64,000 bases of DNA from Elephas maximus indicus (lineage: Eukaryota > Chordata > Mammalia > Proboscidea > Elephantidae): positions 58,567,501-58,631,500 of the forward strand of contig NC_064820.1 of NCBI RefSeq assembly GCF_024166365.1, read 5' to 3'. A program made the translations under genes and the position numbers. This document shows positions 22,036-34,068 of this stretch, one piece after another; position 1 is the first letter of the stretch, and each line of letters starts with the position of its first letter. The notes beneath the pieces are model-generated. The model had not been told where the DNA came from. It saw only the letters and a program-made list of their open reading frames with translations, and did no database searches.

Positions 22036-22345
22036 GAGGACGCTGGTGGTTTAACGGTAGAATACTCACCTTCCATGCGGGAGACCAGGGTTTGATTCCA
22101 GCCAACACACCTCATGCGCAGCCACCACCCATTTGTCAGTAGTGGTTTGCATAGCTATGATGTTGAACAGATGTCAGTATAGCTTCAGACTAAGATGGAC
22201 TAGGAAGAAAGGCCTGGCAACCTACTTCCAGAAATCAGCCAAGGAAAGGCCTATGGATCACAACCATCTGATCCACAGCCGATCATAGGAATGGTTCAGG
22301 TAACATTTCATTCCACTGTGCATGGGGCAGCTAACAAAAACAACA
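22036..22345 (+). mobile_element. tRNA-Gly-headed SINE with RTE-like body and tail
   Basis: The head resembles a tRNA-Gly gene: tggtggtttaacggtagaat (A-box TGGTTTAACGG), gcgggagacca, and B-box ggtttgattcc. The body gcttcagactaagatggact resembles the 5' region of the RTE at 51075. The end atttcattccactgtgcatg plus gcagctaacaaaaacaac resembles the RTE 3' terminus. This is a different SINE family from the other copies. It is not a functional tRNA because the acceptor stem is not closed. Confidence 0.8.
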
Positions 22346-22797
22346 GTCAGCATACAGGGCTTACACTGAGGCTTCTGCTGGGGACTTGGAACAAAGGAGA
22401 ATAAAATTGCCTTCTGTGAGTTAAAATTTAAACTTCATAAATATTAGGCCAGAGCAGAGATGCAAAATCACTCTGAAGAGACTGAGGTTCCCATGCCTGC
22501 AAGATTAGCTGGAATCTAACAAATCTCAGGACTTAGTATCTCAGCCAGAAGGAGAGGGTGACAACTGTGGTTACAGGAAAATGGAGTCAACACAGGCAGT
22601 GGGCCAATAAGTACTAACTGGGGAAGGAAGGAAGGGTTAGCCCCAGACCTGTGTTCTAGTCCCATGGTAAGCCATTCTTAACTGTAGCCTGACCTGCTTC
22701 ATAGAGATTTCTTAGCTATAATCCTTACGGAGGCATATCACCAGGCTTTTCTTTCATGGTGCTGCTGGGTGGGTTCAAACTGGCAAATTTTGGATTA
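22346..22797. other. Intergenic, unassigned
   Basis: Nothing recognised. Confidence 0.35.
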
Positions 22798-23010
22798 GTC
22801 AAAACCCAAATCCATTGCCATTGAGTCAATTTTGACTTGTAGTGACCCTAAAGGACAGCATAGAGCTGCCGCATAGGGTTTCCAAGGCTGTAAATCTTTA
22901 CGGAAGCAGACTGCCACATCTTTCTCCCATGGAGCAGCTGGTGGGTTCGAACTGACACCTTTTTCGGTTAGCAGCTGAGCGCTTAACCACTGTGCCACCA
23001 GGGCTCCCTT
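22798..23010 (-). mobile_element. AfroSINE-like SINE, long form, inverted
   Basis: Left end aaaacccaaatccattgcca, right end cttaaccactgtgccaccag. The imperfect flanking repeats are tttggattag and tttagattag. Confidence 0.85.
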
Positions 23011-23639
23011 TAGATTAGCAGTTGAGCACAGACCATTTGCACTAAGGGACCTTTTCAGTTGACTTACTTGGTCTTTTTCTGATTCCATGTTCACTTAGCA
23101 AATTTTTATAAGCATTTTGCTCTTTGCGACAGTTATTCCTCATTGAAAATTAATAAACATTTTGCTTTTCTACATCTATGACTTTTTACCTGTAAATTGG
23201 GGTAATTTGCATCTCTCTTTAAGAGACAAAGCCTCTTTTGGTGCAGTGAAAAAGCCAGGTTTCAATCCCTGTGGTAATGAAGGTCAAACGCTGAACCTTG
23301 GTAAATTCACCAACCTGAGGCTTTTCAAAAGATGAGCAGTCTGCCTTTCCCCTAGCGAGGACTCCTGGCATCGCTGCCAGGCATTTTGTTTATGTGTAGG
23401 CAATCTACACTTACATATTCCCATAAGTGCTCTGATTATCCAATAAATTCAAGAAGTATTATGGTTTATGTTTTTGTTTTTAACTATGTTCTATCTGGTT
23501 CACGAAGTATCAGAAATTACCAGTTTGCTCTTAACAGCATTTCCTCTTCTTCCTTGGTATCAAAACTCTAACTTATTTGGGGCCACAAAAGTGCACAGCT
23601 AGCAGACAGCATTTCCCAGCCTCTCAAATGCTAGTAGTA
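23011..23639. other. Intergenic, unassigned
   Basis: Nothing recognised. Confidence 0.35.
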
Positions 23640-24171
23640 TGTCTCAGCTACCTAGGGCTGCTATAACAGAAACACACAAGCAAATGGCTTTAACATAGAG
23701 AAATTTATTCTCTTACAGTCTAGGAGGCTGGAAGTCCGAATTCAGGGTGCCATCTCCAGGGGAAAGCTTTCTCTCTCTGTTGGCTCTGGAGGAAGGTCCT
23801 CATCATCAATCTTCCCCTGGTCTAGGAGATTCTTAGCTCAGAGACCCTGGATCCAAAGGACACACTCTCCCCTGGTTCTTCATTCTTGGTGGCATGTGAT
23901 ACCTTTCCTCTCTGCTCAATTCTCTCTTTTTATATCCCAAAAGAGATTGACTCAACATACAACCTAATCCTGTAGATTGAGTCCTGCCTTATTAAAATAA
24001 CCGCCTCTACTCCTCCCTCATTAATATCATAGAGATAGGATTTACAACACCTAGAATAACCACATCAGATCACAAAACAGTGGAATACCACGCAATAGTG
24101 GGAATCATGGCCTAGTCAAGTTGACATACATTTTGTGGGTGGGGTGGAGGAACCCAATTCAATCCACAACA
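23640..24171 (-). mobile_element. LTR (MaLR-like), inverted, solo
   Basis: Runs from tgtctcagctacctagggct to ttcaatccacaaca. It is the reverse of the LTR at 27285 and 57782 and shares gagaaatttattctcttac and agtctaggaggctggaagtc. No internal region is attached. A clear 5-bp duplication was not found. Confidence 0.75.
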
Positions 24172-24647
24172 AAATGGTTATGAGATGTAAATAAAAGTCA
24201 TTGGCGGGAAGCTTCTAGGAAGTTCCTTTAAAAAGCACTGACTGAGCCAGGAAATAATGCCCTTTTCCTTTTCACCCTTTGCTTCTTTGTTTTATTTCCT
24301 TTTCTCCCGGATTACAGATGTGTATGGCTTGAGCTTCAGCAACAACATTGGACCATGAGGCAAACTTGAATAGAAGCCAAGTGCTCTTAACAGTGAAGCA
24401 GAAAGAAGGAGTTTTGATGACCCAGAAGGTACTATGCCAGTCTCGGACTCTTCTCTTCACCTGAGGAATTGTTTTACATGAAGGAAAAATAAATACTTAT
24501 GTTTGATCCACTATCATTTGGAGTTTCATGTTATGTATATCCCGGCCTAATCTTAACCGACAAAATCAGAAACCTAAAACTTCTGTCCTTCATCTATGCT
24601 CCAAACAATGACAAGCAAGTATCTTTATGTCCTTATGCCCCGAAAAA
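24172..24647. other. Intergenic, unassigned
   Basis: Nothing recognised. Confidence 0.35.
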
Positions 24648-24788
24648 AACGTTGCCATCAAATCAATTCCAACTCATAGCAATCTAATAGGACAGAGTAG
24701 AACTGGCCCATAGGGTTTCCAAGGAGCAGCTGATAGATTCGAACTGCTGACCTTTTGGTTAGCAGCTGAGCTCTCCACTGTGCCAATC
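24648..24788 (-). mobile_element. AfroSINE-like SINE, inverted
   Basis: cgttgccatcaaatcaattc on the left, ggttagcagctgagctctcc on the right. Confidence 0.85.
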
Positions 24789-25364
24789 TCAATTGACTTT
24801 AGCTTTTCATCTTGCCATATTTAAACAAGAAATGATTCAGAAAGGTAACATTTAAATGTTATAATCAATAAATCATTTCCCCCTCACTGCTCCATCCTGT
24901 GGCTTAACACAGAGAAAATGCCCTGGCTTATTTGAGAAGATATTTTTATCCTTAACCACATACTGCTGTACAGCAAACATTCTTGTTCCTGTTATAAAAA
25001 TAATACATGGCACTTAGTCTGTAACACTATTTTTTCTCCATTTGTATAAATTTTGTAAGCAGATCTTGTAGAACTGTTTTTTGTAAAGTTTCATGAAAAT
25101 AATGTTTTCTGGCATTTGAGGTTATTACTTGTTTTATTATTTCACAATCATTTGAAATAATATAGCAGTTTTTCCAACCAAACCACAAAACAACTCCATT
25201 AGAAGACACTTGGAGACAGTAACAGTAATATTCTGAATATTAGAAAACCAAAGCAGTCCCACACATGGCCAGACCAGCCAACAAGACAAGGAAGGGCCAT
25301 GTTAGCAACCAATCAAGACAGAATCGTATATCTCCACTGCTAAGTATCCACAGAGACTCATTCA
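24789..25364. other. Intergenic, unassigned
   Basis: Nothing recognised. Confidence 0.35.
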
Positions 25365-25705
25365 CTCATTCATTCACTCATTCAACAAACAATTATTGAG
25401 CACCTCCCTATGCCGGTCACTAAGGAGCTCTGATAGCGCAATGGTTAAGCACTCTGCTGCTAACTGAAAAGTTGGCAGTTCAGACCCACCAGCCACTCCA
25501 TGGAAAAAAAGCCCTGGCACTCTGATCGCTTAAAGATTACAGCCTATGAAACTTTAGGAGGCAATTCTACTTTGTCATGTAGGGCTGCTATGAGTCAGAA
25601 TTGGCTTGATGGCACACAACAACGTGCTGGTCACTGAAGATATCAAGAAGAAAAAACATAATTCCTGCCCTGTGAAAACTTGCAGTCTAGTGAAGAAACA
25701 TGGAC
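25365..25705 (+). mobile_element. L2 3' end interrupted by a SINE
   Basis: ttcattcaacaaacaattat and tgagcacctccctatgcc lead to the SINE at 25424. L2 resumes with gtgctggtcactgaagatat and attcctgccctgtgaaaact. Confidence 0.75.
25424..25626 (+). mobile_element. AfroSINE-like SINE inside L2
   Basis: Head ggagctctgatagcgcaatg, long body, end ttgatggcacacaacaac, here with an RTE-like tail. The flanking duplication is tgccggtcact/tgctggtcact, from the L2 sequence. Confidence 0.9.
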
Positions 25706-26366
25706 ATGCAAGTAAATATACCATGCTCCAAAAATAGTTATAATGGAAACATGTACAGTATTGTCATAATAAAGACATGTACAAACCAACTGTATTATGA
25801 TCCAAAAAATTGTTATATCTGAGACATGAACAAAAATTATTATAGTAGAGATAAATACATGGAAACAGAAAGCTCATTCAAGTATAAGTCGTTCAGAATT
25901 CCTGGAGGACAAACAATTTGCTGTGCCAGGCTGGGCCTATGCAAATGAGCTCCAATTCATTAATACTTTGTCATCAATTTCCTTAAGTAGGAAAAGGGAA
26001 ATATGTAGAAGACCAGATATGTACTACCCATCTCTGACCAAATAAGTGAAAACAAGAGCTACAGGAATTGCTGTAGTAAAACCATATCGATAAAGGCGAA
26101 TACATTCACTCCTTTTAAGAGCTCAGCTCTCTCCCCCACCTACTGCCATAGGAGACACATCCAACACTAAGCCACATGAGCAGCAGAAATTTCTCAGGAG
26201 GAAATAGCCCATTTCTGTTAGCAAGAAATGACTCAGCTTTTTCCACAAATCAAGGATGATTATTCATCTGCCTTTTTAGAAGATTCAGGGACAGAGGTAT
26301 AAGAAGAATTTGTGACCCCCACAATTTGACATGGGAACTCTGGGATAGAATTTAAAAAAAAAAAAA

Positions 26367-26532
26367 ATTGCCATCTAGTTAATTCTGATTCATGTCACCC
26401 CTGTGCGCCATAGGGTTTTCAATAACTGATTTTTCTAAAATAAATCACCATGCCTTTCTTTTAAGGCACCTCTTTGTGGACTTGAACCTCCAACGTTTCC
26501 ATTAGCAGCTAAGCAAGTTAACCCATGCCAAA
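26367..26532 (-). mobile_element. AfroSINE-like SINE, inverted and diverged
   Basis: ttgccatctagttaattctg on the left, ccattagcagctaagcaagt on the right. It follows an A run at 26352-26365. Confidence 0.7.
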
Positions 26533-26894
26533 CTTTGCCTTATCAGCAGCCTATGTTCTCTTAATCACAAAAAAAGGCAACTCAACAACTATCAAAATGA
26601 AGTGGGCTAGTATATTGGTTTCCATGGGCCACTGCCCTGCTTTGTATCACCTCCTTGTGTGATATAACCAAAGTAACCTGCACAGATGACAGGTTTGGGT
26701 TTGTCAGACTCAGCTGTATTTATGCAAGGCCTTAGTTCTATGTCCAGGTGTTCTTACCTTCAAAACTGTGTAGTTAAAATTATTAAACTTCAAACTAACC
26801 CACTGCACCTTAATTAGGAAAAAAAAATTTTTCAAAAATAATTTTATATGAAAATAGATAATCATATAAATCTTATTAGAATTTATGTTATAGA

Positions 26895-27005
26895 ATTCAC
26901 TGGACAATTAGCCCCATGACAGCTGGGACCCATATCTGTTTTATTCAGCACTGTACCATCAGAACTTGGCACAGAATCTAGCATGGAGTAGCCACTTAAT
27001 AAATA
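26895..27005 (+). mobile_element. L2 3' end with tetramer-rich tail
   Basis: acagctgggacccatatctg, ttttattcagcactgtacc and cttggcacagaatctagcat are L2-like. An A run and gaatga-type repeats follow to about 27100. Confidence 0.6.
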
Positions 27006-27284
27006 AAAAAAAAAAATACATGCAAATAAATGGATAGGTGGGTGGGAGAATGGGCGAATGAAAGAACTTATATACTGATGAATGAAAGAATGGTGAATGA
27101 ATAAATCTCTACTTCTGGAACCATTTAAGAATATAATAATTATATACTTGAAATCCCCTTTAAAAATGTTTGGTAAAGGCAAGACGGTACTGGTGGTAAA
27201 ATAGGTGAACTAGAAAGCCCCATGATTATTTGATAGTGGTTGGAGCTCCATGAGAAGAAAAAACACTATATAAACATTGAGTAC

Positions 27285-27786
27285 TGTCATGGATTGAATT
27301 GTGTCCCCCCAAAATTTATCAGCTTGGTTAGGCTGTGATTTCCAGCGTTGTGTGGTTGTCCTCCATTTTCTGATTCTAATTTTACATTAAAGAGGATTAG
27401 GGTGGGATTATAACACTCTTACTCAGGTCCCATCCCTGATCCAATGTAAGGGGAGTTTCCCTGGGGTGTGGCCTGCACCACCTTTTATCTCTCAAGAGAT
27501 ACAAAGGAAAGGGAAACAAGCAGAGAATAGGGGACCTCATGCCACCAAGAAAGCAGTGCCAGGAGCAGAGTGCATTCTTTGGACCTGAGGTCCCTGAGCA
27601 GAGAAGCTCCTAGTCTGGAGGAAGATTGATGAGAAGGCTGACAGAGAGAGAGAGCGAGCCTTCCCCTGGAGCTGATACCCTGAGTCTGGACTTTTAGCAT
27701 ACTTTACTGTGAGGAAATAAACTTCTCTTTGTTAAAGCCATCCACTTGTGATATTTCTGTTGTAGCAGCACTAGATGACTAAGATA
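27285..27786 (+). mobile_element. Solo LTR (MaLR-like)
   Basis: tgtcatggattgaattgtgt to agatgactaagata. It contains a poly(A) signal (gaaataaacttctctttg, about 27714) and is about 500 bp. The flanking pentamers are agtac and agtat. It belongs to the same family as the LTRs at 57782, 58592 and 60356. Confidence 0.85.
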
Positions 27787-29714
27787 AGTATTATTACTTA
27801 TTTAAAGGTTTCAATGAGCTATCATTTATATAAGACCTGGTAATCATTGTCATTGCTTTGTAAGGAGAAAAAAAAGATTGTAAAAATAATTAGTATGTCT
27901 GATCTGAAAGAGATTACTTTCAAATTATAATACTTGTTTTGGCCTTGCCATCATTGTCTAAATACCACAGTAATTTAGTCAGCTTTAAGCAATATTGAAC
28001 CTTAAGCTGTAAATTATTTCATTAATTTTTATGAAATACTTGTTCTTCTCAGTTGATTATATTCTTAAACGGTTTAGAAATGTTATTATTTTTCCAAGCC
28101 TACATAAAAATATGCTTTCAAAGGTGCTTAACGAATTTGATATGGTCATTATAATACCATCTGGGCCAGTAAATCTGAGGATGAATATAACCAAAAAACC
28201 TTGTAGATAGTGGCACTGATGCAAAAGAGGTCAGATAACTTGCCTCTAGGTTCATACCCAAGCCCAAACTTGAATTTCTTGATTTCCTTTAGGAACCGGT
28301 TGTCAAAGGAACACAAGGTCTTAAGCTCTGCAGAAAAATGGTTTTTTGACAATTGATCCCCTTCCCAAATGTTATTCTATGTGGCTACTTGTCTCAGGAG
28401 GACTTCAGACTAATAATAATTAGTTCTGAATACCCTATTCCTAACTTACCCCCATGGAGGTTGTCACAGAAATATTTGATGCTAAGAGGTATGTATCTTA
28501 CACTATGATAGTGACTACTCAAAAAAAAAAAAAAAAATAGCCCCTAGATTTTAGAATTGGAATTGGAGCTGGAGATGTGGAAAGTAGAGTGAGGCAGAAA
28601 AAAACAAGAGTCATGGGGGACCCCAAACACTTGAGTCATTGGAAGGCTGCCGAGACACAGATCTGAGTGCAAGTAGTCTACTTATGAGGTGACTCCAGGA
28701 AACTGACAGGGAAGTAGGGGGTGAGACAGGAGAGAAAATAATAAGTCAATAAAGAATATATTTTCATGCCAGTTACTACCATGGAGCTCATTCTCACTGG
28801 GGAACTCTGGGAGACAGCGTAGAACACACCTGAGTTATTCTAGAAGTTAGGATATTTAACCACCACCCCTCCATCATCATTGTTTGAGACTCATTTCCAG
28901 GGTCTTAAGTTTTCCAGCACTTCCAGCTTGTCTTGATAATGGGTTGAATGTGCTCCCATAGCCATGGGAGAAAAATAATAACAAAAAGAAACAAAAACCC
29001 TCTGGTAGAGCTTTTAAATGACTAGCCTTTACAGTGTGTTGGTGAATGCCAAGGAGATATGGACACCAATGGTGTCTGCTACAACTGCTTTGGAGAAACT
29101 CACTAGGTCCCTTTGATAGTGTCCTTGACTGTTTCCTATTGTAAAAGCTTGGCTAAATGGCCAGCTCTTTCAGATGATAAATGAATTAGGGATGGGATGT
29201 TAGTTACTTTATGATTAAATTTACTACTTCTAAATAACATGTTTGATTGTAACACAACCTTTAATATCCTAATCCAGGGTTCAAACTGAACTGACGTAGA
29301 TTTAACATTCTGAAATCATACCCCACAAGTTGGTTCAGCAAGCAGACCCTATTTTAAATTACCAAGATACTGAATTGTCTCACATGTAGGTTCTATTGAT
29401 CATGTACAGTGACTTCTGCTTGCATTCAGACAAGCGCAAACTCATGTTTATATGCAGCTAGCTTTACTACCAGGCATGAGTCATAAGTCCCCTTAAGAAG
29501 TTTCATTCAGCCAATTGTGTGGACAGTTTTTAAGTGGCACTATTTCCCCCACACCTGCACACAAACACCTCATTGGCACCTCTTCCCTTGGTACTGGTGG
29601 GATTGAAAACTCCACATTGCAGTTAATATGTCGCTCCCGAGAATTAGTGGTACAGGTTATAGGGACTTCACACTGAAACCAAAGAAACAAAATTGAGGCA
29701 CTGCCTACCCAAGA
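27787..29714. other. Intergenic, mostly unassigned
   Basis: A segment near 28790-28840 (ctgggagacagcgtagaaca) recurs near 42730. Otherwise nothing recognised. Confidence 0.4.
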
Positions 29715-29912
29715 GAAAATGTGGAGGAAAGAGCACTGGACTCTGGAAATCAGTGAAATATGGCTTTTGATCCTTACTCTGCCATTAGCTGTTCAACCTT
29801 GACCAAGTTACTTTATCTCTCTGGATTTCCATTTCTTCACCTGCCAAATATATGATTTGGAGGAGACAAACTCTAAGGTTCCTAACAACTCTAAAATCCC
29901 ATGACTCTGAAT
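29715..29912 (+). mobile_element. MIR element
   Basis: agagcactggactctggaaa, ttgaccaagttactttatct and the end aactctaaaatcccatgact are in MIR order. Confidence 0.75.
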
Positions 29913-30334
29913 TCAAAAATATTTCTCAATGATTATGCCACTTGATGAAGGCAATATTTTATGTTTGTCATTTCTTAGCAATTGACTTAGCCATGCTGTC
30001 CAAGTTCCCTCCTTTTCAGATGCCACATCATTTCCAAGCCACAGCCACAGACGGCTGCTTGTTATCAGTATCAGAGACCAAATAGAAGAAGCAGAGAGCA
30101 AGTCGGCAACCACACGATGCTCCTCACCCCAGTCTCAGTTTCACAGGCTTGACAACCCCCAATTTTTCTTATATTAGGGGAGCATATGGAAAAAGTATCT
30201 CAGCAAAGTCATCTTTCTTTTTACATAATATTTATTGGTATCTAAGGAAACTGGAACAAGATGACAGGTCCTAAACATAGTCAGACCAAGCCTAAATGAA
30301 ATGAGACAATAAACCTTATAATTAATAGACAGCC

Positions 30335-31125
30335 CTTTTTGTAATTAACTTTTTATTATGGAAAATTTCAAGCATATACAAAAGTCGATACTGTAATGAG
30401 CCCCCATAAGCCCATCACCCACCTTCAACAATTTCCACTTTATAGCCTAACTTGTTTCATCTCTACTGTATCCAATCCTCCCAACTTCAGATTATTATGA
30501 AACAAATCCCCATCATCATATCATGTCACCCGTAAATATTTTAACATGTATCTCTAAAAGAGAAGGACTCTTTTTAAAAGCATACCCACAATGCCGTTAT
30601 AGTAGCTTTAAAAAAGCTTTTTAATTAGTATTTTTAAAAATTAACTTTCATGCTTTAATATCAAACAATAACCACTCAATGTTCAAATTTACTGATATAT
30701 TCTAATTCGATATTGACATAGAAAATTTATTGATATGACTCTTAAGCCTCTTTTAATATCTACATTTTTCCATCATATTTTTTCCTTATAATTCAGTTAT
30801 TGACGAAGCTGGGCCATTTTTCCTTTAGTTTTCAGAACTGATTATTTGATTATTACGTCTTCATGGTGTCATTTAATGTGTTCTTCTATTTCCTGTGAAT
30901 TGGTAGTGAGATCTACAGACCTTTTATCAGATTCAATTCTGGGGCAGTGTGTGGTATGTATTTAATATCTGTTAGAAGTACATAATATCTGGTTGTCTCT
31001 CTTATGTTGTTAGCAACCATTGACCGTTGCCTAGATCTATTAATCCCAGAGCACTTCTTGCTACTGGGTTAGTTGCTGTTTCTAGGCCTTTTCAGTGGAC
31101 TCAGCAGCTATCAAAGAATTTTTCG
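30335..31125 (+). mobile_element. Ancient interspersed repeat, family uncertain
   Basis: ttttattatggaaaatttca, agcatatacaaaagtcgat and cccatcacccaccttcaaca belong to a repeat I have seen in many mammals but cannot name with certainty (possibly an old L1 3' region). A weaker match lies at 48190-48290. Confidence 0.5.
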
Positions 31126-31756
31126 TTTTGTTTGTTTTTAGAGGAACACATCATGAGCACATACTGACACTTCCAATTTGAAGTCAGGTTCATCGGATTT
31201 TTATTTAATCTCATTCTTATATTCATTATCTCCTTTCTTCCGTGTTGAAATGCCAGTTCTCGATAACAGAATCATAATTACTCATTTGCTGTTTCACAAT
31301 ACACACATCATGGTCGCAGATGGCAAGACCAACATTGCCACCAACGATATGATTAGTATTATCAGTGAAAACAGTTTCAGGGTTTGTTGATTGGGAGAGG
31401 TTTTTTTTGCAGGGGTTTACCTTTAAGGCATATTCCACTGAGAATGTGCAGAGAAGTTTCTGTGTTTTAGTCACCTGAAATGGTTTTTCTTTGTATGGTT
31501 ATACCACCAACTCAATACACAGGTTCATTTGTTTCATATTGCTTTCAATTTTTAGGGACTAGTTTTTTAAATAAAATTTTGTTTTACAATTATGTGAAAC
31601 ATTTATGTTGTTCCAAAGTCAGATCTACAATACAAATAGAGAAAACTCTATCTTTGATTCTACTCCTGTGTCTTCCTTCTCCAATACGTAATTTTTATTT
31701 TATTAAAACGTATTTTTAATTTATTCTTTTTTATTATATTTGTTAATCTATCCAGG
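31126..31756. other. Intergenic, unassigned
   Basis: AT-rich; nothing recognised. Confidence 0.35.
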
Positions 31757-32822
31757 AGTATTGTTGTTGTTGTTAGGTGCCGTCGAGTCAGTTCCGACTC
31801 ATTGCGACCTCATGCACAACAGAACGAAATACTGCCCGGTCCTGTGCCATCCTTACAATTGTTGTTATGCTTGAGCTCATTGTTGCAGCCACTGTGTCAA
31901 TCCACCTCGTTGAGGGTCTTACTCTTTTCCGCTGACCCTGTACTTTGCTAAGCATGATTTCTTCTCCTGAGACTGATCCCTGCTGACAACATGTCCAAAG
32001 TATATAAGGTGCAGTCTCGCCATCCTTGCTTCTAAGGAACATTCTGGTTGTACTTCTTCCAAGACAGATTTATTCGTTCTTCTGGCAATTCATGGTATAT
32101 TCAATGTTTTTCGCCAACGCCACAATTCAAAGGCATCAATTCTTCTTCAGCCTTCCTTATTCGTTGTCCAGCTTTCACATGCATATGATGCAATTGAAAA
32201 TACCATGGCTTGGGTCAGGCACACCTTAGTCTTCAAGGTGATATCTTTGCTCTTCAACACTTTAAAGAGGTCCTTTGCAGCATATTTACCCAATGCAATG
32301 TGTCTTTTGATTTCTTGACTGCTGCTTCCATGGCTGTTGATTGTGGATCCAAGTAAAATGAGATCTTCGACAACTTCAATCTTTTCTCCATTTATCGCGA
32401 TGTTGCTCATTGGTCCAGTTGTGAGGATTTCTGTTTTCTTTATGCTGAGGTGCAATCCATACTGAAGGCTGTGGTCTTTGATCTTCATTAGTAAGTGCTT
32501 CAAGTCCTCTTCACTCTCAGCAAGCAAGGTTGTGTCATCTGCATAACGCAGGTTGTTGATGAGTCTTCCTCCAATGCTGATGCCCCATTCTTCTTCATAT
32601 AGCCCAGCTTCTCGGATTATTTGCTCAGCATACAGATTGAATAGGTACGGTGAAAGGATACAACCCTGGCGCACACCTTTCCTGACTTTAAACCAATGAG
32701 TATCCCCTTGTTCTGTCCGAACAACTGCCTAGATCTATGTACAGGTTCTTCATGAGCACAATTAAGTGTTCTGAAATTCCCATTCTTCGCAATGTTGTCC
32801 ATAATTTGTTATGATCCACACA
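31757..32822 (-). mobile_element. RTE LINE, 5'-truncated, inverted, with intact RT core
   Basis: A 175-codon open frame on the minus strand (32147-32674) carries RQGCILSPYLFNLYAEQII, the intact catalytic LRYADDTTLLAES and GLHLSIKKTEILTTGPMS. It lacks the endonuclease and the N-terminal half of RT. The tail is (gtt)n at 31757. This is one of the best-preserved RTE fragments here, but it is too short to act. Confidence 0.9.
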
Positions 32823-33815
32823 GTGGATAGATATGTAATATTTGTAGTTGAGTGTCCAGACTGCACAATATTAGACATGACACCAAGATCTCCCACTGGA
32901 AGGAAAAAACACACATTTAAATCACAAAGTCCACAATTGCAGGGACTTGCTTTAAAAGAAAAAAAGTCCTTTCTCTGCAAATTATACCATCTTCATGCTC
33001 AAGTGTATCTGACAAGCAGAACTGACCAGGCCAGAGAGCAGCATTCAGAGACTCAGCAGTGGTCCTGGCTGGAGGCAAGACTGGAATAAAAGATTCCATG
33101 ACTGCCAGGGGACACAGTAAGCAAGGGGTCTCAAATCCAGAGAATCAGAAAAGAAGCCAGAGTTTGCAATCCAAATAGTCAGGGACAAACTAAACTATAA
33201 AAAAAAAAAAAAAACTATAGATAGTGTAAAAAAACAGGATTTAAAAGCCCAAAAAGATGAGCTACTTTAGACATAATAGTGCAAGAGAGGACCTTGGGTC
33301 AGGACTTCCTGTCTTCTGGCCTGTCTCTCCTACTGATGTGTTTTTGCAATAGCTATGGCTAAAAGAAGAATGCATTACTCTAGGCAGACTTACTACTGTA
33401 ACAAATCACTCCAAAATTTCAAAGTCTCAGTACAACAGAAATTTGTTTTTCGCATTCCTAACTGTTCAACGAGCCATCCAGGCAGAAGCCATCTTCACAA
33501 CGACTCAGGAACCCAGGCTCCTTCTGACTCATGGCTCTACCCACCTCTAGGTCCTCAGAGCTTTCTCATTTAGGGGGCAGACAATGCAAAAAGAGAACAT
33601 AGAGGATAATGCAGGAAGTTCTATAGGCCACAATCCATGGCCCCTTCTAACTGTAAGAGAGTTAGGAATATATAATCAAGCCGTTCACAAAGGAGTCAAG
33701 TAAAGGAGGCTGGTAAACTTGTCAGGCCACAGAAAGCCTGACTGAAGGCATCTAAAATTAATCCTGTTTGTTTTCCCCTGCCCCTTCTATGTAATTGCCA
33801 CCTGTTACCACAGAT
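32823..33815. other. Intergenic; possible degraded LTR at about 33380-33640
   Basis: The stretch ctgtaacaaatcactccaaa and cagtacaacagaaatttg resembles an inverted old LTR. The call is weak. The rest is unassigned. Confidence 0.3.
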
Positions 33816-33852
33816 AGGAATCGACTCGATGGCAGTGGGCTTGCTTGGCTTG
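33816..33852 (+). mobile_element. Minimal 5'-truncated SINE (37 bp)
   Basis: Only the SINE end remains: aggaatcgactcgatggcag then tgggcttgcttggcttg. It is flanked by perfect 9-bp repeats accacagat (33807-33815 and 33853-33861). Confidence 0.75.
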
Positions 33853-33861
33853 ACCACAGAT

Positions 33862-34068
33862 CACAAGAGGAGCCTTGGTGGCACAGCGGTTAAGTGCCCG
33901 GTTGGTAGTCCGAAGCCACCAGTTGCTCCATGGGAGGAAGACGTGGCAGTCTGCTTTCCTAAAGATCACAGCCTTGGAAACCCTATGGGGCAGCTCTACT
34001 CTGTCTTATAGGGTTGCTATGAGTTGGAGTTGACCGGATGGCAGTGGGTTTGTTTTCTTTTTTTAAAC
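33862..34068 (+). mobile_element. AfroSINE-like SINE, long form
   Basis: ggagccttggtggcacagcg, ggaggaagacgtggcagtct, ending ggcagtgggtttgttttctt. It starts right after the minimal SINE. Confidence 0.9.

Noticed and set aside
22040-22105. Possible functional tRNA-Gly gene
   Set aside because: The boxes are present but the acceptor stem is not closed and the sequence runs on into a SINE body with an RTE-like tail.
31788-32674. Possible active reverse transcriptase gene
   Set aside because: The 175-codon frame keeps YADD but lacks the endonuclease and half of the RT; a truncated LINE copy.
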